A stretch of 64,000 bases of DNA from C-114 sp963719285 (GCA_963719285.1 CAVRBO010000004.1:124001-188000), one strand, 5' to 3'; positions 42,216-52,389 are shown, counted from the stretch's first letter. Program-made: numbers and translations. Notes: generated by a model from the letters alone, not told the origin.

Positions 42216-43375
42216 GCGGCACCTCCGGCGGCAGGAGCCCCTGGTTCGATGAGCTTCTTCGTCGCCTCCTGGACGACCGCGCCGCCATGCGTGATGACGG
42301 TGCCGGCGGTGATCTCCTCGGTCAGGTCGATGGTGAGCGCGCCGTCCTTGACCAGGTGGAGCAGGAGCGACGAGATGTTGCGGGCGTAGAACTGCGATGC
42401 CCCCGCGGGCATCGTGGCCGGCAGGTTCTCCGGCGCGATGATCGTGACCCCGTTGTCGGTGACGATCGTCTCGCCGACCTTGCTCAGCTCGCAGTTGCCA
42501 CCGAGGGCGCTGGCCGCCATGTCCACGATGATCGAGCCCGCCTTCATCCCCTTGACGGCCTCGGCGGTCACGAGGACCGGCGGCCGCCGACCCGGCACCT
42601 GGGCGGTCGTGATGACGATGTCCATCCCGCCGATGTAGCCGTTGAGCTCGGCCTGCTGCGCATCGCGCTCCTCGGGCGTCAACTCCCGGGCATACCCGCC
42701 GGCGCCGGACGCGTCGACCGCGGACTTCAGGACGAGGAACTGGGCACCCAGGCTCTGAGCCTGCTCGGCCGTCTCCTTGCGCACGTCGTACGCCTTGACG
42801 ACGGCGCCGAGGCGGCGGGCCGTGCCGATCGCCTGGAGGCCGGCGACGCCGATGCCCAGGATGAGCACGTTGGCCGGCTTGGCCGTACCCGCAGCCGTGG
42901 TGAGGAGCGGGAAGTAGCGGCCGTACTCGTTGGCCGCGATGAGCACGGCCTTGTAGCCGCCGACGTTGGCCTGGCTCGACAGCGCGTCCATCGTCTGGGC
43001 CCGGCTCAGGGTGCGCGGCAGCGCGTCGAGGCTGATCGCGGTCACGCCACGCGACGCGAGCAGGGCCATGAGGGCCGGGTCGAGGAGCGGCTGGAGCAGG
43101 CCGATCACGGTCTGCCCGGACTTGAGGATGGCCGCCTCCGACGGTGAGGGCTTCTGGACCCGCAGGACGACGTCCGCCTGGGCGTACATCTCGACCGTCT
43201 GGACGACCTGCGCACCGGCCTCGGCATAGGCCGCGTCCGGGATCGACGAACCGGCACCCGCGCCGGCCTCGACGAGGATCTCGAGCCCGGCCGCCGTCAG
43301 CTTGCCGAGCGCTTCGGGTACCAGGGCCACCCGCCGTTCACCCGGCGCGGTCTCCCTGGCGACGCCGACCTTCAT
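42212..43375 (-). CDS. pntAa: NAD(P) transhydrogenase subunit alpha part 1
   Basis: This 387-residue soluble NAD(H)-binding domain I has KVGVARETAPGERRVALVPE at the N-terminus, DALSSQANVGGYKAV, the Rossmann motif ILGIGVAGLQAIGTARRLGA with AYDVRKE, and PGRRPPVLVTAEAV. It takes hydride from NADH. ATG 43375 begins the conserved family N-terminus, with GGTGGTG upstream. A TATCCT box on the minus strand at 43463-43458 may be the operon promoter, with a leader of about 75 nt. First gene of the three-gene pnt operon. Confidence 0.96.
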   Translation of the reverse strand: MKVGVARETAPGERRVALVPEALGKLTAAGLEILVEAGAGAGSSIPDAAYAEAGAQVVQTVEMYAQADVVLRVQKPSPSEAAILKSGQTVIGLLQPLLDPALMALLASRGVTAISLDALPRTLSRAQTMDALSSQANVGGYKAVLIAANEYGRYFPLLTTAAGTAKPANVLILGIGVAGLQAIGTARRLGAVVKAYDVRKETAEQAQSLGAQFLVLKSAVDASGAGGYARELTPEERDAQQAELNGYIGGMDIVITTAQVPGRRPPVLVTAEAVKGMKAGSIIVDMAASALGGNCELSKVGETIVTDNGVTIIAPENLPATMPAGASQFYARNISSLLLHLVKDGALTIDLTEEITAGTVITHGGAVVQEATKKLIEPGAPAAGGAA

Positions 43376-43586
43376 AAGGGCATCACCACCTGGGGTCAGG
43401 GATCCTGAGGGTCTTGATCCCTCCGAGGTCCGGGATCCGGCGTCGGAGGCACCTCGAAGGATAGCCGGGCGACGAGGCTCCTGCCGGGCACGGGTGCCTC
43501 GGTGCGCCATGCCCCTCGACGAGCTCATGTGCCGACGCTACGATGCCGCGAACGAGCACCGATCCCTTCCCAGAACGGGGGTTGTC

Positions 43587-45901
43587 GTGTCGAGTCGTGC
43601 GAACCGATCCCGCACGCGGATCCTCCTGCTTCTCGCGATCACCATGGCATCACTGTGGGTCGTCCTCGGGGGAACCGACGTGGAGGCGTTCTACCTGTCA
43701 GGTTGGGACGTGACGGATGCAGATGTGGTCTCCGGCGCCGCACTAGCGACGGTCGGATCGTGGACGCAGGTCGCATCGCCGTTGGGTTACCACGCGAACG
43801 CGCGACTGCTGCGCATGCATGACGGCAGGGTCATGCTCGCCGGAGACTCCACCACGCCGCCCCTGAGATCTACGACCCCTCCGGCGACACCTGGACCGCG
43901 ACTCCCGCCCTTGGCGTACCGCCATCGAGCACGCCTCCAGTGCTTGCGTCGCTCGCCAACGGCAACATCATGCTCGTGGGCCCTGGGCATTTCATTTATG
44001 ACACCACTGCCGGAACCTGGAGCAGCGTGACGGGGACGTACGGCATCGCCGCCCTCACGCTGCGTGACGGACGCATCTTGTTCTGGGGTGTCACCGGCGT
44101 TGGAGTCCCGACCGTCTGCTACGAGGATGCCCGCGTCTACGATCCGGCAACGGACATGACCCAGTTCATCTATGGCAATGGGACCTGTCTTTCGGAGGCT
44201 GATCTAACCCAGGCTGCCGACGGTCGCGTGATCCTCCATGGCGGCTGCCCCACGAGTCCTTCGAACCCTGAGGGTGGCGCCGGCTACGTCTTTCTCATCG
44301 ATGTGGTCAACCTGACGCAGACGCTCGCGTCACCAGACAGTGGCACTGCGGGCGGCTTCTGCAGTGGCGCCGTGAGCCTTCCCGATGGCGAGCGCCTGTA
44401 TGTCGGCTCCCTGAGTCATGGCAGCTTTCCCTACCCCCTGATCTGGTCGCCCCAGGTCAGCCGGTTCGATCCGCTTCACCTTCGCACCAAGGAGGTGCAC
44501 GACCTGCCGGTCTCCATGGTTGCTCCGCGGAGCGTGGTCTCCGCCGGTGGGAAGGTCATCGTGGTGGCCGGCTCCAACGGTTCGGGCCTTGTCGCCACCA
44601 CGTACGCCTACGACGTAACGACGGATCGATGGGCCTCGCTCACGGCATGGCCAGGGAGCTTCGTCGAGGACGCAACGGTCCTCGACGATGGAAGCGTGCT
44701 TGCCGTTGACAATGGATCGCACGCCTGGCGGTTGATCCCGACCGGTGCGCAGGTGGCCCACCCCGCCGGCGCGACATACCACCCGCTTGCCCCGGCCCGG
44801 GTACTCGACTCCCGGTTCGGCACGGGACTCTCGGGCGAGTTCAGCACCAGCATCGCGCGGACGTTCCAGGTGGCCGGCGTGGGTGGTGTCCCTGGCGATG
44901 CAGTGGCGGTCACCGGCAATCTGACCGCGACGCACCAGACCACGGGCGGCTACGTCGGACTCGGGCCGGTCCCGACCAACGCGCCGACCACCTCGAGCCT
45001 CAACTTCCCCGTCGGTGACAATCGTGGCAACGGGGTCACGGTCGCCCTGGCGGCCGATGGCTCCCTGTCCGCGACGTTCAAGGGTTCACCAGGGGCGACG
45101 ACCGATCTCATCTTCGACGTCACCGGTTACTTCGAGCCCGATGCGAGCGGCGCGACATACCACCCGCTTGCCCCGGCCCGGGTACTCGACTCCCGGTTCG
45201 GCACGGGACTCTCGGGCGAGTTCAGCACCAGCATCGCGCGGACGTTCCAGGTGGCCGGCGTGGGTGGTGTCCCTGGCGATGCAGTGGCGGTCACCGGCAA
45301 TCTGACCGCGACGCACCAGACCACGGGCGGCTACGTCGGACTCGGGCCGGTCCCGACCAACGCGCCGACCACCTCGAGCCTCAACTTCCCCGTCGGTGAC
45401 AATCGTGGCAACGGGGTCACGGTCGCCCTGGCGGCCGATGGCTCCCTGTCCGCGACGTTCAAGGGTTCACCAGGGGCGACGACCGATCTCATCTTCGACG
45501 TCACCGGTTACTTCGAGCCCGATGCGAGCGGCGCGACATACCACCCGCTTGCCCCGGCCCGGGTACTCGACTCCCGGTTCGGCTACAACCTCCCGGCTGC
45601 GCTCAGGAGTGCCCATGCCGCCACCCTCCAGGTGAGCGGCCCGAGCGTCCCTTTCGACGCGGTCGCGGTGACTGGGAACCTGACCGTCACCGCCCAGACG
45701 TCCGCTGGGTACGTCGCGCTCACGCTTGCACCGGTCGACAACCCGTCGACCTCCTCGTTGAACTTCCCCAAGGGCGATACGAGAGGCAACGGTGTCGTGA
45801 CGGGTCTCGGTATCAACGGGACCTCGGGCATCACCTTCCGCGGTGGTTCGAACGCGACGGCCCAGGTCATCTTCGACGTAACCGGGTATTACGAGCCCTG
45901 A
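43587..45901 (+). CDS. Secreted beta-propeller protein with tandem C-terminal repeats (frameshifted)
   Basis: From GTG 43587 (an ATG at 43527 is possible) a signal peptide (ILLLLAITMASLWVVLGG) leads into kelch-like blades (NARLLRMHDGRVMLAGDSTTP). The frame breaks in the C run at 43860-43863 and continues one base later as EIYDPSGDTWTATPALGVPP and LASLANGNIMLVG to 45901. Restoring one C joins them into about 772 residues. The propeller (about 45-390) resembles galactose-oxidase-like folds. Three C-terminal modules of about 127 residues follow, each beginning YHPLAPARVLDSRFG, a type common in cell-surface proteins. Probably an exported surface protein; the break may be a sequencing error. Confidence 0.8.
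44771..45582 (+). repeat. 381-bp tandem repeat inside the surface-protein gene
   Basis: Copies begin at 44771 and 45152 and appear identical over 381 bp. A third starts at 45533 and matches only for its first 50 bp or so (to VLDSRFG), then diverges while keeping the module's pattern (about 50% by eye). The repeat is in frame (127 codons). Confidence 0.95.
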
Positions 45902-45908
45902 CCGGGTC

Positions 45909-46805
45909 TTGCTGCCCACGTCCGCAGTCGTCAGATCGCTCGTCCGGAGTTGGGGGCTGAGCGACCCGGTCGTTAGCTCCCACGACGGCGGGATGAACTC
46001 GCAGACCTGGCTCGTGGCCGACGGATCCGGTCGCTGGGTGGCCAAGTCCGTGCCTCCGGACGCGCACAAGCGGTTCGTGGGCGGCCTGGCCGTCGCGGTG
46101 CGGGCGGCGGCGTCCGGCGTTCCGGTGGGCAGCCCGAGGCCCACTCGCTCGGGCGCCCTGTGCGCGGTCATCGAGGGGCGGCCCCTCGCGCTGCTCGACT
46201 TCGTGCACGGTCGCGAGCTGGACGGCCGCAGCGACGCGGAGCAGCGGATCATGGGTGAGACGCTCGCGCGGGTACATCTGGCCCTCCTTGGGCCGCCCAT
46301 CCCCGAGGTCGATCGGTTCCACTGGTTGGATCCGCACGCGCCCCACCTCTCGGTGCGGCCCTGGGTGCGCCCGGCGATGGAGGCGGCACTCGACGTGTGG
46401 GAGGGCCTCTCGCCGGACTCGCTCACGTGGTCCCTGCTCCACACCGACCCCGCGCCCGAGGCCTTCCGATGGGACGCGGAGACCGATGTCTGCGGGCTCA
46501 TCGACTGGGACATGGGACTGCACGGACCGCTGATGTACGACGTGGCGAGCGCGGTCATGTATCTCGGCGGGCCGGAGCGAGCGGGTGGGTTCGTAAGCGC
46601 GTATCTGGCCCAAGGTGTGATCGAGACGAAGGAGCTCGAGCGCTCGCTGGCCGCGATGCTCCGCCTGCGCTGGGCGGTCCAGGCCGACTACTTCGCCCGC
46701 CGGATCGCCTCGGACGACCTCACCGGCATCGACGGTCCGGCCGACAACGAGAAGGGCCTGGAGGATGCCCGGCGTGGGCTCAGCCTACCGCGTCGGGGAG
46801 CTTGA
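45909..46805 (+). CDS. Aminoglycoside phosphotransferase (APH)-like kinase
   Basis: The protein has 298 residues with a small-molecule kinase fold. The N-lobe region is SQTWLVADGSGRWVAKSV. A catalytic-loop-like segment LLHTDPAPEAFRW and the metal-binding GLIDWDMGLHGP follow. These resemble choline/aminoglycoside kinases, although the usual HxDxxxxN is altered to HTDPAPEA. The TTG start at 45909 is the only one that leaves the N-lobe complete, with no clear ribosome binding site. Its 3' end overlaps the convergent DsbA-like gene by 26 bp. Substrate unknown. Confidence 0.8.
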   Translation: MLPTSAVVRSLVRSWGLSDPVVSSHDGGMNSQTWLVADGSGRWVAKSVPPDAHKRFVGGLAVAVRAAASGVPVGSPRPTRSGALCAVIEGRPLALLDFVHGRELDGRSDAEQRIMGETLARVHLALLGPPIPEVDRFHWLDPHAPHLSVRPWVRPAMEAALDVWEGLSPDSLTWSLLHTDPAPEAFRWDAETDVCGLIDWDMGLHGPLMYDVASAVMYLGGPERAGGFVSAYLAQGVIETKELERSLAAMLRLRWAVQADYFARRIASDDLTGIDGPADNEKGLEDARRGLSLPRRGA

Positions 46806-47454
46806 TCTCCAGGACGAGCGAGGCCTCCCGACGCAGGCCGAACACCCTGTCGAGCAGGTCGACCGCTTCGTGGCCGGGCTCGACCAACCGCTCGAGCCGC
46901 AGGTAGTACGGCACCTCGCCCTCGGGTTGGAGGGTCGGCACGCCGAAGATCTGCCAGGTCGAGCGGGCATCGACCCAGGCGGCGGCCAGGCCGGCGCGCG
47001 CGGCGGCGAGCGCCCGTTCGTCGGCCATGGCGCCGGCCAGGAGGCCACCGTCCGCGCCCACGCCGGCGGCGAGGCGGACGAGCAGGTCCACGTCGGAGAT
47101 GTCGGCCTCGTCGTCGAAGCGCGCGCGATAGACCGCCAGGCGGAAGCGGTCCACGACCTCGGGCGTCTCGGATGCCTCGAGCACGGCGGTCGCCAGGAAC
47201 GCCTGGAGCGGCCGGCGGTCCTGCCGCTCGCGGTCGTGGACGTAGTCGAGCGGCTGCTCCCACAGCCGCCACTCGGTCGCCGTCGCGTCGCGGTTCACCT
47301 GCTCGAGGGGGAACGGGCGGAAGCGTGGCCGGACCCGCTCAGGCCCGAGGCCGATGAGCCAGGCCACGACCCGGTGCGAATACGGGCAGTGGTAGTCGTA
47401 CCAGACCGTGAGGTCGAGTGGCCGGTCACCGGCCGTGGGTGCCTTAGCCGTCAC
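46780..47454 (-). CDS. DsbA-family thioredoxin-fold protein (CPYS type)
   Basis: The 224-residue protein has a DsbA/2-hydroxychromene-2-carboxylate isomerase-like fold. The N-terminal VWYDYHCPYSHRVVAW has one catalytic Cys and Ser in place of the second Cys. A helical insertion follows, and the cis-Pro loop is FGVPTL. There is no signal peptide, so it is cytoplasmic, as in FrnE-like proteins. The GTG at 47454 overlaps the stop of the CPBP protease gene by 4 nt (GTGA), coupling the two. Reaction unknown. Confidence 0.88.
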   Translation of the reverse strand: MTAKAPTAGDRPLDLTVWYDYHCPYSHRVVAWLIGLGPERVRPRFRPFPLEQVNRDATATEWRLWEQPLDYVHDRERQDRRPLQAFLATAVLEASETPEVVDRFRLAVYRARFDDEADISDVDLLVRLAAGVGADGGLLAGAMADERALAAARAGLAAAWVDARSTWQIFGVPTLQPEGEVPYYLRLERLVEPGHEAVDLLDRVFGLRREASLVLEIKLPDAVG

Positions 47455-48185
47455 AGCCAGCCGACCGACGCGAACATGACGACCGACAGGATGATCGCGT
47501 GAGCGGTCGCGCTGTACAGGATCGATCCCGTCCGCCAATCGAGCCAGCCGAAGATCGTGCCGCCCAGGAGTGTCGAGACGGTCTCGAGCTCGGGCTTGCC
47601 GAGGTGCGAGAACGTGAACGGCACCGCCGCCAGGACGATGCCGATCGGACCCACGGTGCGCAGCAGCGCGAACATGAGGAAGCCACGGAACAGGAACTCG
47701 GCGCCGAACACGTCGAGGACGTTCGTGATCGCCACGCCCGCGGGCGTGGACGTCGACGTGCTCTGAGCGTAGTAGGCGGCGAAGTCCGGCTGGTGGCCCG
47801 CCCAGATGACGATGGGCAGCATGACCCCGGTGCCGATCCCGGCCAGGGTCAGACCCGCCCGCCAGTCGCCGACGCGCAACCCGTAGCGCCGTGGGTCGTC
47901 GCGGAACAGCAGGAGTACGACGGCGAGGGGGACGAGGCCGATGAGGATGAACCGCTGCATCGTCGCGATCCGGAGGACCTCCGGGGCGCGGCTGTAGACG
48001 AACTCGCGGGGCATGAAGTCGCGGTGGAAGTCGATGAGCAGGCCCGCCACCATGACGCAGGTCGCCACCGTCGCCCGGATCGGCAGCCGGAGGCCGACGA
48101 CCGTCGCGGTCGCGCTGTCGGCGGGGCTCGGCGGATAGTCCGGCGCCCCGATGAACGCCTCGACGAGCCGGCGGCCTCGTCCCAT
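47451..48185 (-). CDS. CPBP-family intramembrane metalloprotease
   Basis: The 244-residue protein has about seven membrane segments. Conserved CPBP motifs are GAEFLFRGFLMF (ExxxR), FTFSHLG (second metal-binding His) and a third in TAHAIILSVVMF, where the usual Asn/Asp is replaced. The EE pair of motif 1 reads AE. Relatives act in protein processing or bacteriocin immunity. Translation is coupled to the downstream DsbA-like gene. The substrate is unknown. Confidence 0.85.
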   Translation of the reverse strand: MGRGRRLVEAFIGAPDYPPSPADSATATVVGLRLPIRATVATCVMVAGLLIDFHRDFMPREFVYSRAPEVLRIATMQRFILIGLVPLAVVLLLFRDDPRRYGLRVGDWRAGLTLAGIGTGVMLPIVIWAGHQPDFAAYYAQSTSTSTPAGVAITNVLDVFGAEFLFRGFLMFALLRTVGPIGIVLAAVPFTFSHLGKPELETVSTLLGGTIFGWLDWRTGSILYSATAHAIILSVVMFASVGWL

Positions 48186-48299
48186 CCCGGGCGGTCCTCC
48201 TCGCTGCTCTGGACGACGCGCGGTGGGCGGCGGTCCGTTCCGCGGTCGCCGTGACGATACACGCGGACCCGGGTGCGCGGCCGGGAGCGAACGTGCCGG

Positions 48300-48305
48300 T
48301 ACACT
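48300..48305 (+). promoter_or_regulatory. -10 box of the homocysteine methyltransferase/PEP carboxylase operon
   Basis: TACACT at 48300-48305 precedes a GGAGG ribosome binding site (48322-48326) and ATG 48331, giving a short leader of roughly 20 nt. Confidence 0.5.
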
Positions 48306-48330
48306 GCGGGTCCACCCGCCCGGAGGCCCG

Positions 48331-49296
48331 ATGGACGATCGCCGGCAGGCGCCGTCGCAGCTCGATCCGCTCGGCGACCTGCTCGCCGGAGGTCGCCCCG
48401 TCGTGCTCGACGGCGGGCTCGCGACCGAGCTCGAGGCGAGCGGGGCCGACCTCTCCGACGCGCTGTGGTCGGCCCGGCTCCTGGTCGAGGACCCCGCGGC
48501 GATCGTCCGGGCGCACCTGGCCTTCTTCCGGGCCGGCGCCCAGGTCGCGACGAGCGCGAGCTACCAGGCGACGTTCGAGGGGTTCGCCCGGCGCGGTCTC
48601 GATGGTGCGGAGGCAGCCGCGCTCATGCGCCGTAGCGTGGAGCTCGCCGGGGAGGCACGCGCGATCGTCCTGGCGGAGCGGGGCGGGCCGGCCGCACAGC
48701 GGCCACTCCTCGTCGCGGCGTCGATCGGGCCGTACGGCGCGTTCCTCGCCGACGGGTCGGAGTACCGCGGCCGGTACGGGCTGAGCGTCACGGCGTTGCG
48801 CGACTTCCATCGTGCCCGGATGACGGCGCTCCTGGCGGCCGGCCCCGACCTGCTGGCGATGGAGACCGTCCCGGAGATCCAAGAGGGCGAGGCCCTCGTC
48901 GGCCTGCTCGATGACCTCGGCGGCGCCGGCTGGCTGAGCTTCACCTGCGCCGACGGAGCGCGCCTGCGCAGCGGTGCGCCTGTCGATGAGGCGTTCGCCC
49001 TCGCGGACGGCGCGGCCTCCGTCTTGGCCGTGGGCGTCAACTGCACAGCGCCGGAGTTCGCGCTGGAGCTCGTCGAGCGAGCCGCGACGGTCACGGACAA
49101 GCCGATCGTCGTCTATCCGAACGGCGGCGAGGACTGGGACCCCGTCGGTCGGCGATGGGTCGGCGCCGGAGCGCCCATGGGCGCGGCCGCGGCAGAGCGG
49201 TGGATCGCCGCCGGCGCCCGGCTCGTCGGCGGATGTTGCCGGGTCACCCCGGCCCGGATCGGCGAGATCGCCGGGGCGCTCAGGGCGGCCGCGTGA
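48331..49296 (+). CDS. mmuM: Homocysteine S-methyltransferase family protein
   Basis: The 321-residue TIM-barrel zinc enzyme transfers a methyl group from S-methylmethionine or a betaine to homocysteine. The N-terminus is VLDGGLATELEASGADLSD. The zinc ligands are Cys in GVNCTAP and the Cys pair in GGCCRVTP. ATG 48331 follows GGAGG. Its TGA overlaps the GTG of PEP carboxylase by 4 nt. Methyl donor uncertain; it could use betaine-type donors given the upstream amine island, but it is 36 kb away. Confidence 0.93.
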   Translation: MDDRRQAPSQLDPLGDLLAGGRPVVLDGGLATELEASGADLSDALWSARLLVEDPAAIVRAHLAFFRAGAQVATSASYQATFEGFARRGLDGAEAAALMRRSVELAGEARAIVLAERGGPAAQRPLLVAASIGPYGAFLADGSEYRGRYGLSVTALRDFHRARMTALLAAGPDLLAMETVPEIQEGEALVGLLDDLGGAGWLSFTCADGARLRSGAPVDEAFALADGAASVLAVGVNCTAPEFALELVERAATVTDKPIVVYPNGGEDWDPVGRRWVGAGAPMGAAAAERWIAAGARLVGGCCRVTPARIGEIAGALRAAA

Positions 49297-52226
49297 GCCG
49301 CCTCCGTGGTCGTCGCGGGACGCGGTTCCCGGCCGTCGCCGCCGAACCGCCAGGGCCGGGGATCGGACGCGCCCGCGACCCGGTCGCGCGCGAGGTCCGG
49401 TTGCTCGGCGCGCTGCTCGGCCAGGTCATCGCGGAGCAGGCAGGGCCGGACCTGTTCGCGCTCGTCGAAGGCCTCCGGTCTCGTCTGATCGCGATCCGAC
49501 GGGGCGCCCTCGCCGCCGACGGGGAGGCCCGCGAGCGGGCACAGGAGCGGATCGCGGCCGATGTCGCAGCGCTCGACCGCGACCAGCTCGAGGCCCTCAC
49601 CCGGTCGTTCACGCTCTACTTCCAGCTCGTCAACCTGGCCGAGGAGCGTCATCGCGTCCGGACGCTCCGCCGCGCGGCTCGACATGCGCCGGGCGGCGTT
49701 CTGGACGGATCGGTGGCCGACGCGTTCGAGCGCCTCGGTCGCGCTGCGACCACCGCCGCCGACGCCCGGGAGCGTATCGAGGACCGGCTCGCCCGATTGG
49801 CCGTATCGCCCGTCCTGACCGCCCATCCGACCGAGGCGCGCCGGCGGACGCTGCTCGTCGCCCTCCGGCGGATCGGCGGCCTCCTCGAGCGTCTCGGGGA
49901 CCCGGACGTGGCGCCCGACGAGGACGTCGAGATCCGCCGCCACCTGCGCGAGGAGATCGCCACGCTGTGGCGGACCGCCGAGATCCGCTCGATCGCCCCG
50001 GCGCCGCTCGACGAGGTCCGGGCCGGCCTCGCGTTCTTCGACGAGACCCTGTTCACGGTCGTGCCGAGGGTGTACCGGGCGGTCGATGCCGCCCTCGACG
50101 GGGTCGCGGCCGGCGCCGCACCGGTCGCCCCGGCCGGCGCGCTGTCGACCGATGCGGGCCGGACCGGCACCCGCCCCCCGGCCGTGGGGGCGTTCCTCCA
50201 GTTCGGATCGTGGATCGGCGCCGACCGCGACGGCAATCCATCGGTCACCGCCGACACGACCCTCCACGCCATGCGCATCCAGGCCGACCACCTCCTGCGC
50301 GGCTACGAGGCGGTCGCCACGCGGCTCATGCAGACCGTGGCCGTCGCCGTCTCCGGCGAGCGGGTCGACGCGGGACTCGCCCGGGCCATCGTCCGTGACA
50401 GCGAGGACCTGCCGGAGGCCGCTCGCCAGCTCCGGCGCCGCTTCCCGGATGAGCCCTATCGCCAGCGTTTCGGGGCGATCGCCGAGCGCCTCCGTCGGAC
50501 GCGCGCCGGGCTCACCGCCCGACCGGGAGCGACGGCCGGCCGCTACGACGCCCCGGACACCCTGGACACCGAGCTGCGGACCGTCCAGGCCGCCCTCGTG
50601 TCCGATGGCCTCGGCCGGATCGCCTGGGGCGACATCGCGGACCTGCGCTGGCAGCTCGCGACCTTCGGCTTCCACCTCGCCTCGCTCGAGGTCCGCCAGC
50701 ACGCGGCCGTCCACGCTGCGGCCCTGGCGGCCCTCGACGCCGGCGCCGGGGCGACGACCGAGGTCGCCCCGGGCGTCGTCCTCGGCGAGGTCATCGCTTC
50801 GTTCCGGGCGATGGCCCGGATCCAGGCGCGATTCGGCGAGGCGGCCTGCCATCGCTACGTGATCTCGTTCTCGACCCGTCCGGAGCACGTGCTGGCCGTG
50901 CTCGAGCTGGCGCGCCGGGCCGGAGATCCGGAACTCCTCGGCGGCGACCCGGTGGCCCTCGGAGAGCTGCCGGCGGCGACGCCCGCGCTCGACGTCGTGC
51001 CCCTGCTCGAGTCGGCGGCCGGGCTCGACGACGCGGGCGGCTTCCTGGACCGGCTGCTGTCCGATCCAGGCTATCGCGAGCACCTCGCCGGCCGATCGGG
51101 CGGCCAGGAGGTCATGCTCGGCTACTCGGACTCGTCGAAGGAGTCCGGCTTCCTCGCCTCGAACTGGTCGCTCCACCAGGCCCAGGGCGCGCTCGTGACG
51201 ATGGCCCGCCGCCACGGCGTCGAGCTGACCCTGTTCCACGGCCGAGGCGGCGCGATCGGGCGCGGCGGCGGCCCGGCGAGCCGGGCGATCCTGGCTCAGG
51301 CGGCCGGCTCGGTCGCGGGTCGGCTCCGATTCACCGAGCAGGGCGAGATGGTCGCCGCCCACTACGCCAGTCCGGAGATCGCCCGTCGCCACCTCGAGCA
51401 GGTCATCGCGGCGACGCTGCTCGCGTCGAGCCCGGACCATGAGGCCGCGGTCGACCGGGCCGCCACCGACGGCGCGCTCGTCCTGGCCGAGCTCGCGGCC
51501 CTCTCGCGGGCCGCCTACCGCGGCCTCATCGACATCCCCGGCTTCTTCCGCGTGTTCGCCGGCGCGACGCCGATCGCCGAGATCGCGGGGTTGGCCCTCG
51601 GCTCGCGGCCCGTCGCCCGACCGGGCCGCCGGGCAGCCGCGGACGGCTCGACGGACGATCGGGCCGGCGCGCCTCCGTCGCAGGAGGTGGGGCTCGACGG
51701 CCTGCGCGCGATCCCGTGGGTCTTCGCCTGGTCGCAGGCCCGGACCGACCTGCCCGGCTGGTACGGCATCGGGACGGCACTCGAGACGTACCTCGACCGT
51801 GGCGGCCGGGCGAGCCTCGAGCGCTTGCGGACGCTCCATCGGACGTGGCCGTTCTTCGCCTCCATCGTCGACAACGCCGAGCTCTCGCTCGCGCGGGCCG
51901 ATCCGGGCACGTTTCGTCGCTACATCGCGCTCGTCGGCGGCCCGGAGGCGCAGGCCGTGGAGGCCGCCGTCGATTCCGAGTACGAGCGCTCGGTCCGGGC
52001 GATCCTCTCGATCACGGGCAACGACCGGCTCCTCGCCGGCGACCCCGCGCTGCGGCGCTCGATCGAGCTACGGACGCCCTACGTCGACGCCCTGTCCGCC
52101 CTCCAGATCGAGCTGCTGGCCCGGCTTCGTCGGACGCCGCCGGGCGATCCGGACGCGGCCCGTCTGCGCCGGATCGTGGGCGCGACGCTGAGCGGCATCG
52201 CGGCCGGCCTGCAGACGACCGGCTGA
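49293..52226 (+). CDS. ppc: Phosphoenolpyruvate carboxylase
   Basis: The 977-residue enzyme makes oxaloacetate from PEP and bicarbonate to refill the TCA cycle. Signatures are VLTAHPTEARRRT (catalytic His), GADRDGNP, MLGYSDSSKESGFLASNW, TLFHGRGGAIGRGGGP and a C-terminal region near YVDALSALQIELL. It is slightly longer than the usual 880-950 because of an Arg-rich N-terminus and an insert of about 30 residues near 780. GTG 49293 overlaps the stop of the preceding gene (GTGA). Confidence 0.97.
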   Translation: MSRLRGRRGTRFPAVAAEPPGPGIGRARDPVAREVRLLGALLGQVIAEQAGPDLFALVEGLRSRLIAIRRGALAADGEARERAQERIAADVAALDRDQLEALTRSFTLYFQLVNLAEERHRVRTLRRAARHAPGGVLDGSVADAFERLGRAATTAADARERIEDRLARLAVSPVLTAHPTEARRRTLLVALRRIGGLLERLGDPDVAPDEDVEIRRHLREEIATLWRTAEIRSIAPAPLDEVRAGLAFFDETLFTVVPRVYRAVDAALDGVAAGAAPVAPAGALSTDAGRTGTRPPAVGAFLQFGSWIGADRDGNPSVTADTTLHAMRIQADHLLRGYEAVATRLMQTVAVAVSGERVDAGLARAIVRDSEDLPEAARQLRRRFPDEPYRQRFGAIAERLRRTRAGLTARPGATAGRYDAPDTLDTELRTVQAALVSDGLGRIAWGDIADLRWQLATFGFHLASLEVRQHAAVHAAALAALDAGAGATTEVAPGVVLGEVIASFRAMARIQARFGEAACHRYVISFSTRPEHVLAVLELARRAGDPELLGGDPVALGELPAATPALDVVPLLESAAGLDDAGGFLDRLLSDPGYREHLAGRSGGQEVMLGYSDSSKESGFLASNWSLHQAQGALVTMARRHGVELTLFHGRGGAIGRGGGPASRAILAQAAGSVAGRLRFTEQGEMVAAHYASPEIARRHLEQVIAATLLASSPDHEAAVDRAATDGALVLAELAALSRAAYRGLIDIPGFFRVFAGATPIAEIAGLALGSRPVARPGRRAAADGSTDDRAGAPPSQEVGLDGLRAIPWVFAWSQARTDLPGWYGIGTALETYLDRGGRASLERLRTLHRTWPFFASIVDNAELSLARADPGTFRRYIALVGGPEAQAVEAAVDSEYERSVRAILSITGNDRLLAGDPALRRSIELRTPYVDALSALQIELLARLRRTPPGDPDAARLRRIVGATLSGIAAGLQTTG

Positions 52227-52389
52227 CCGCCGGCGAAACCGATTCGGGAACCCTTCCGGGCCCAGTTCCCCCTGACAGCCTGAGCGATCCGCCAGAGGTC
52301 GCCGTTAGGCGTGGGACACGCGCTCTACCCTCCCCGGAACCAGGTACGAGACAGCAGCCGACGCCTCGCACCATGAGTGAGACGCGGTC

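Noticed and set aside
42287..43147. 286-codon plus-strand frame over pntAa
   Set aside because: Antisense shadow of a well-recognised transhydrogenase gene.
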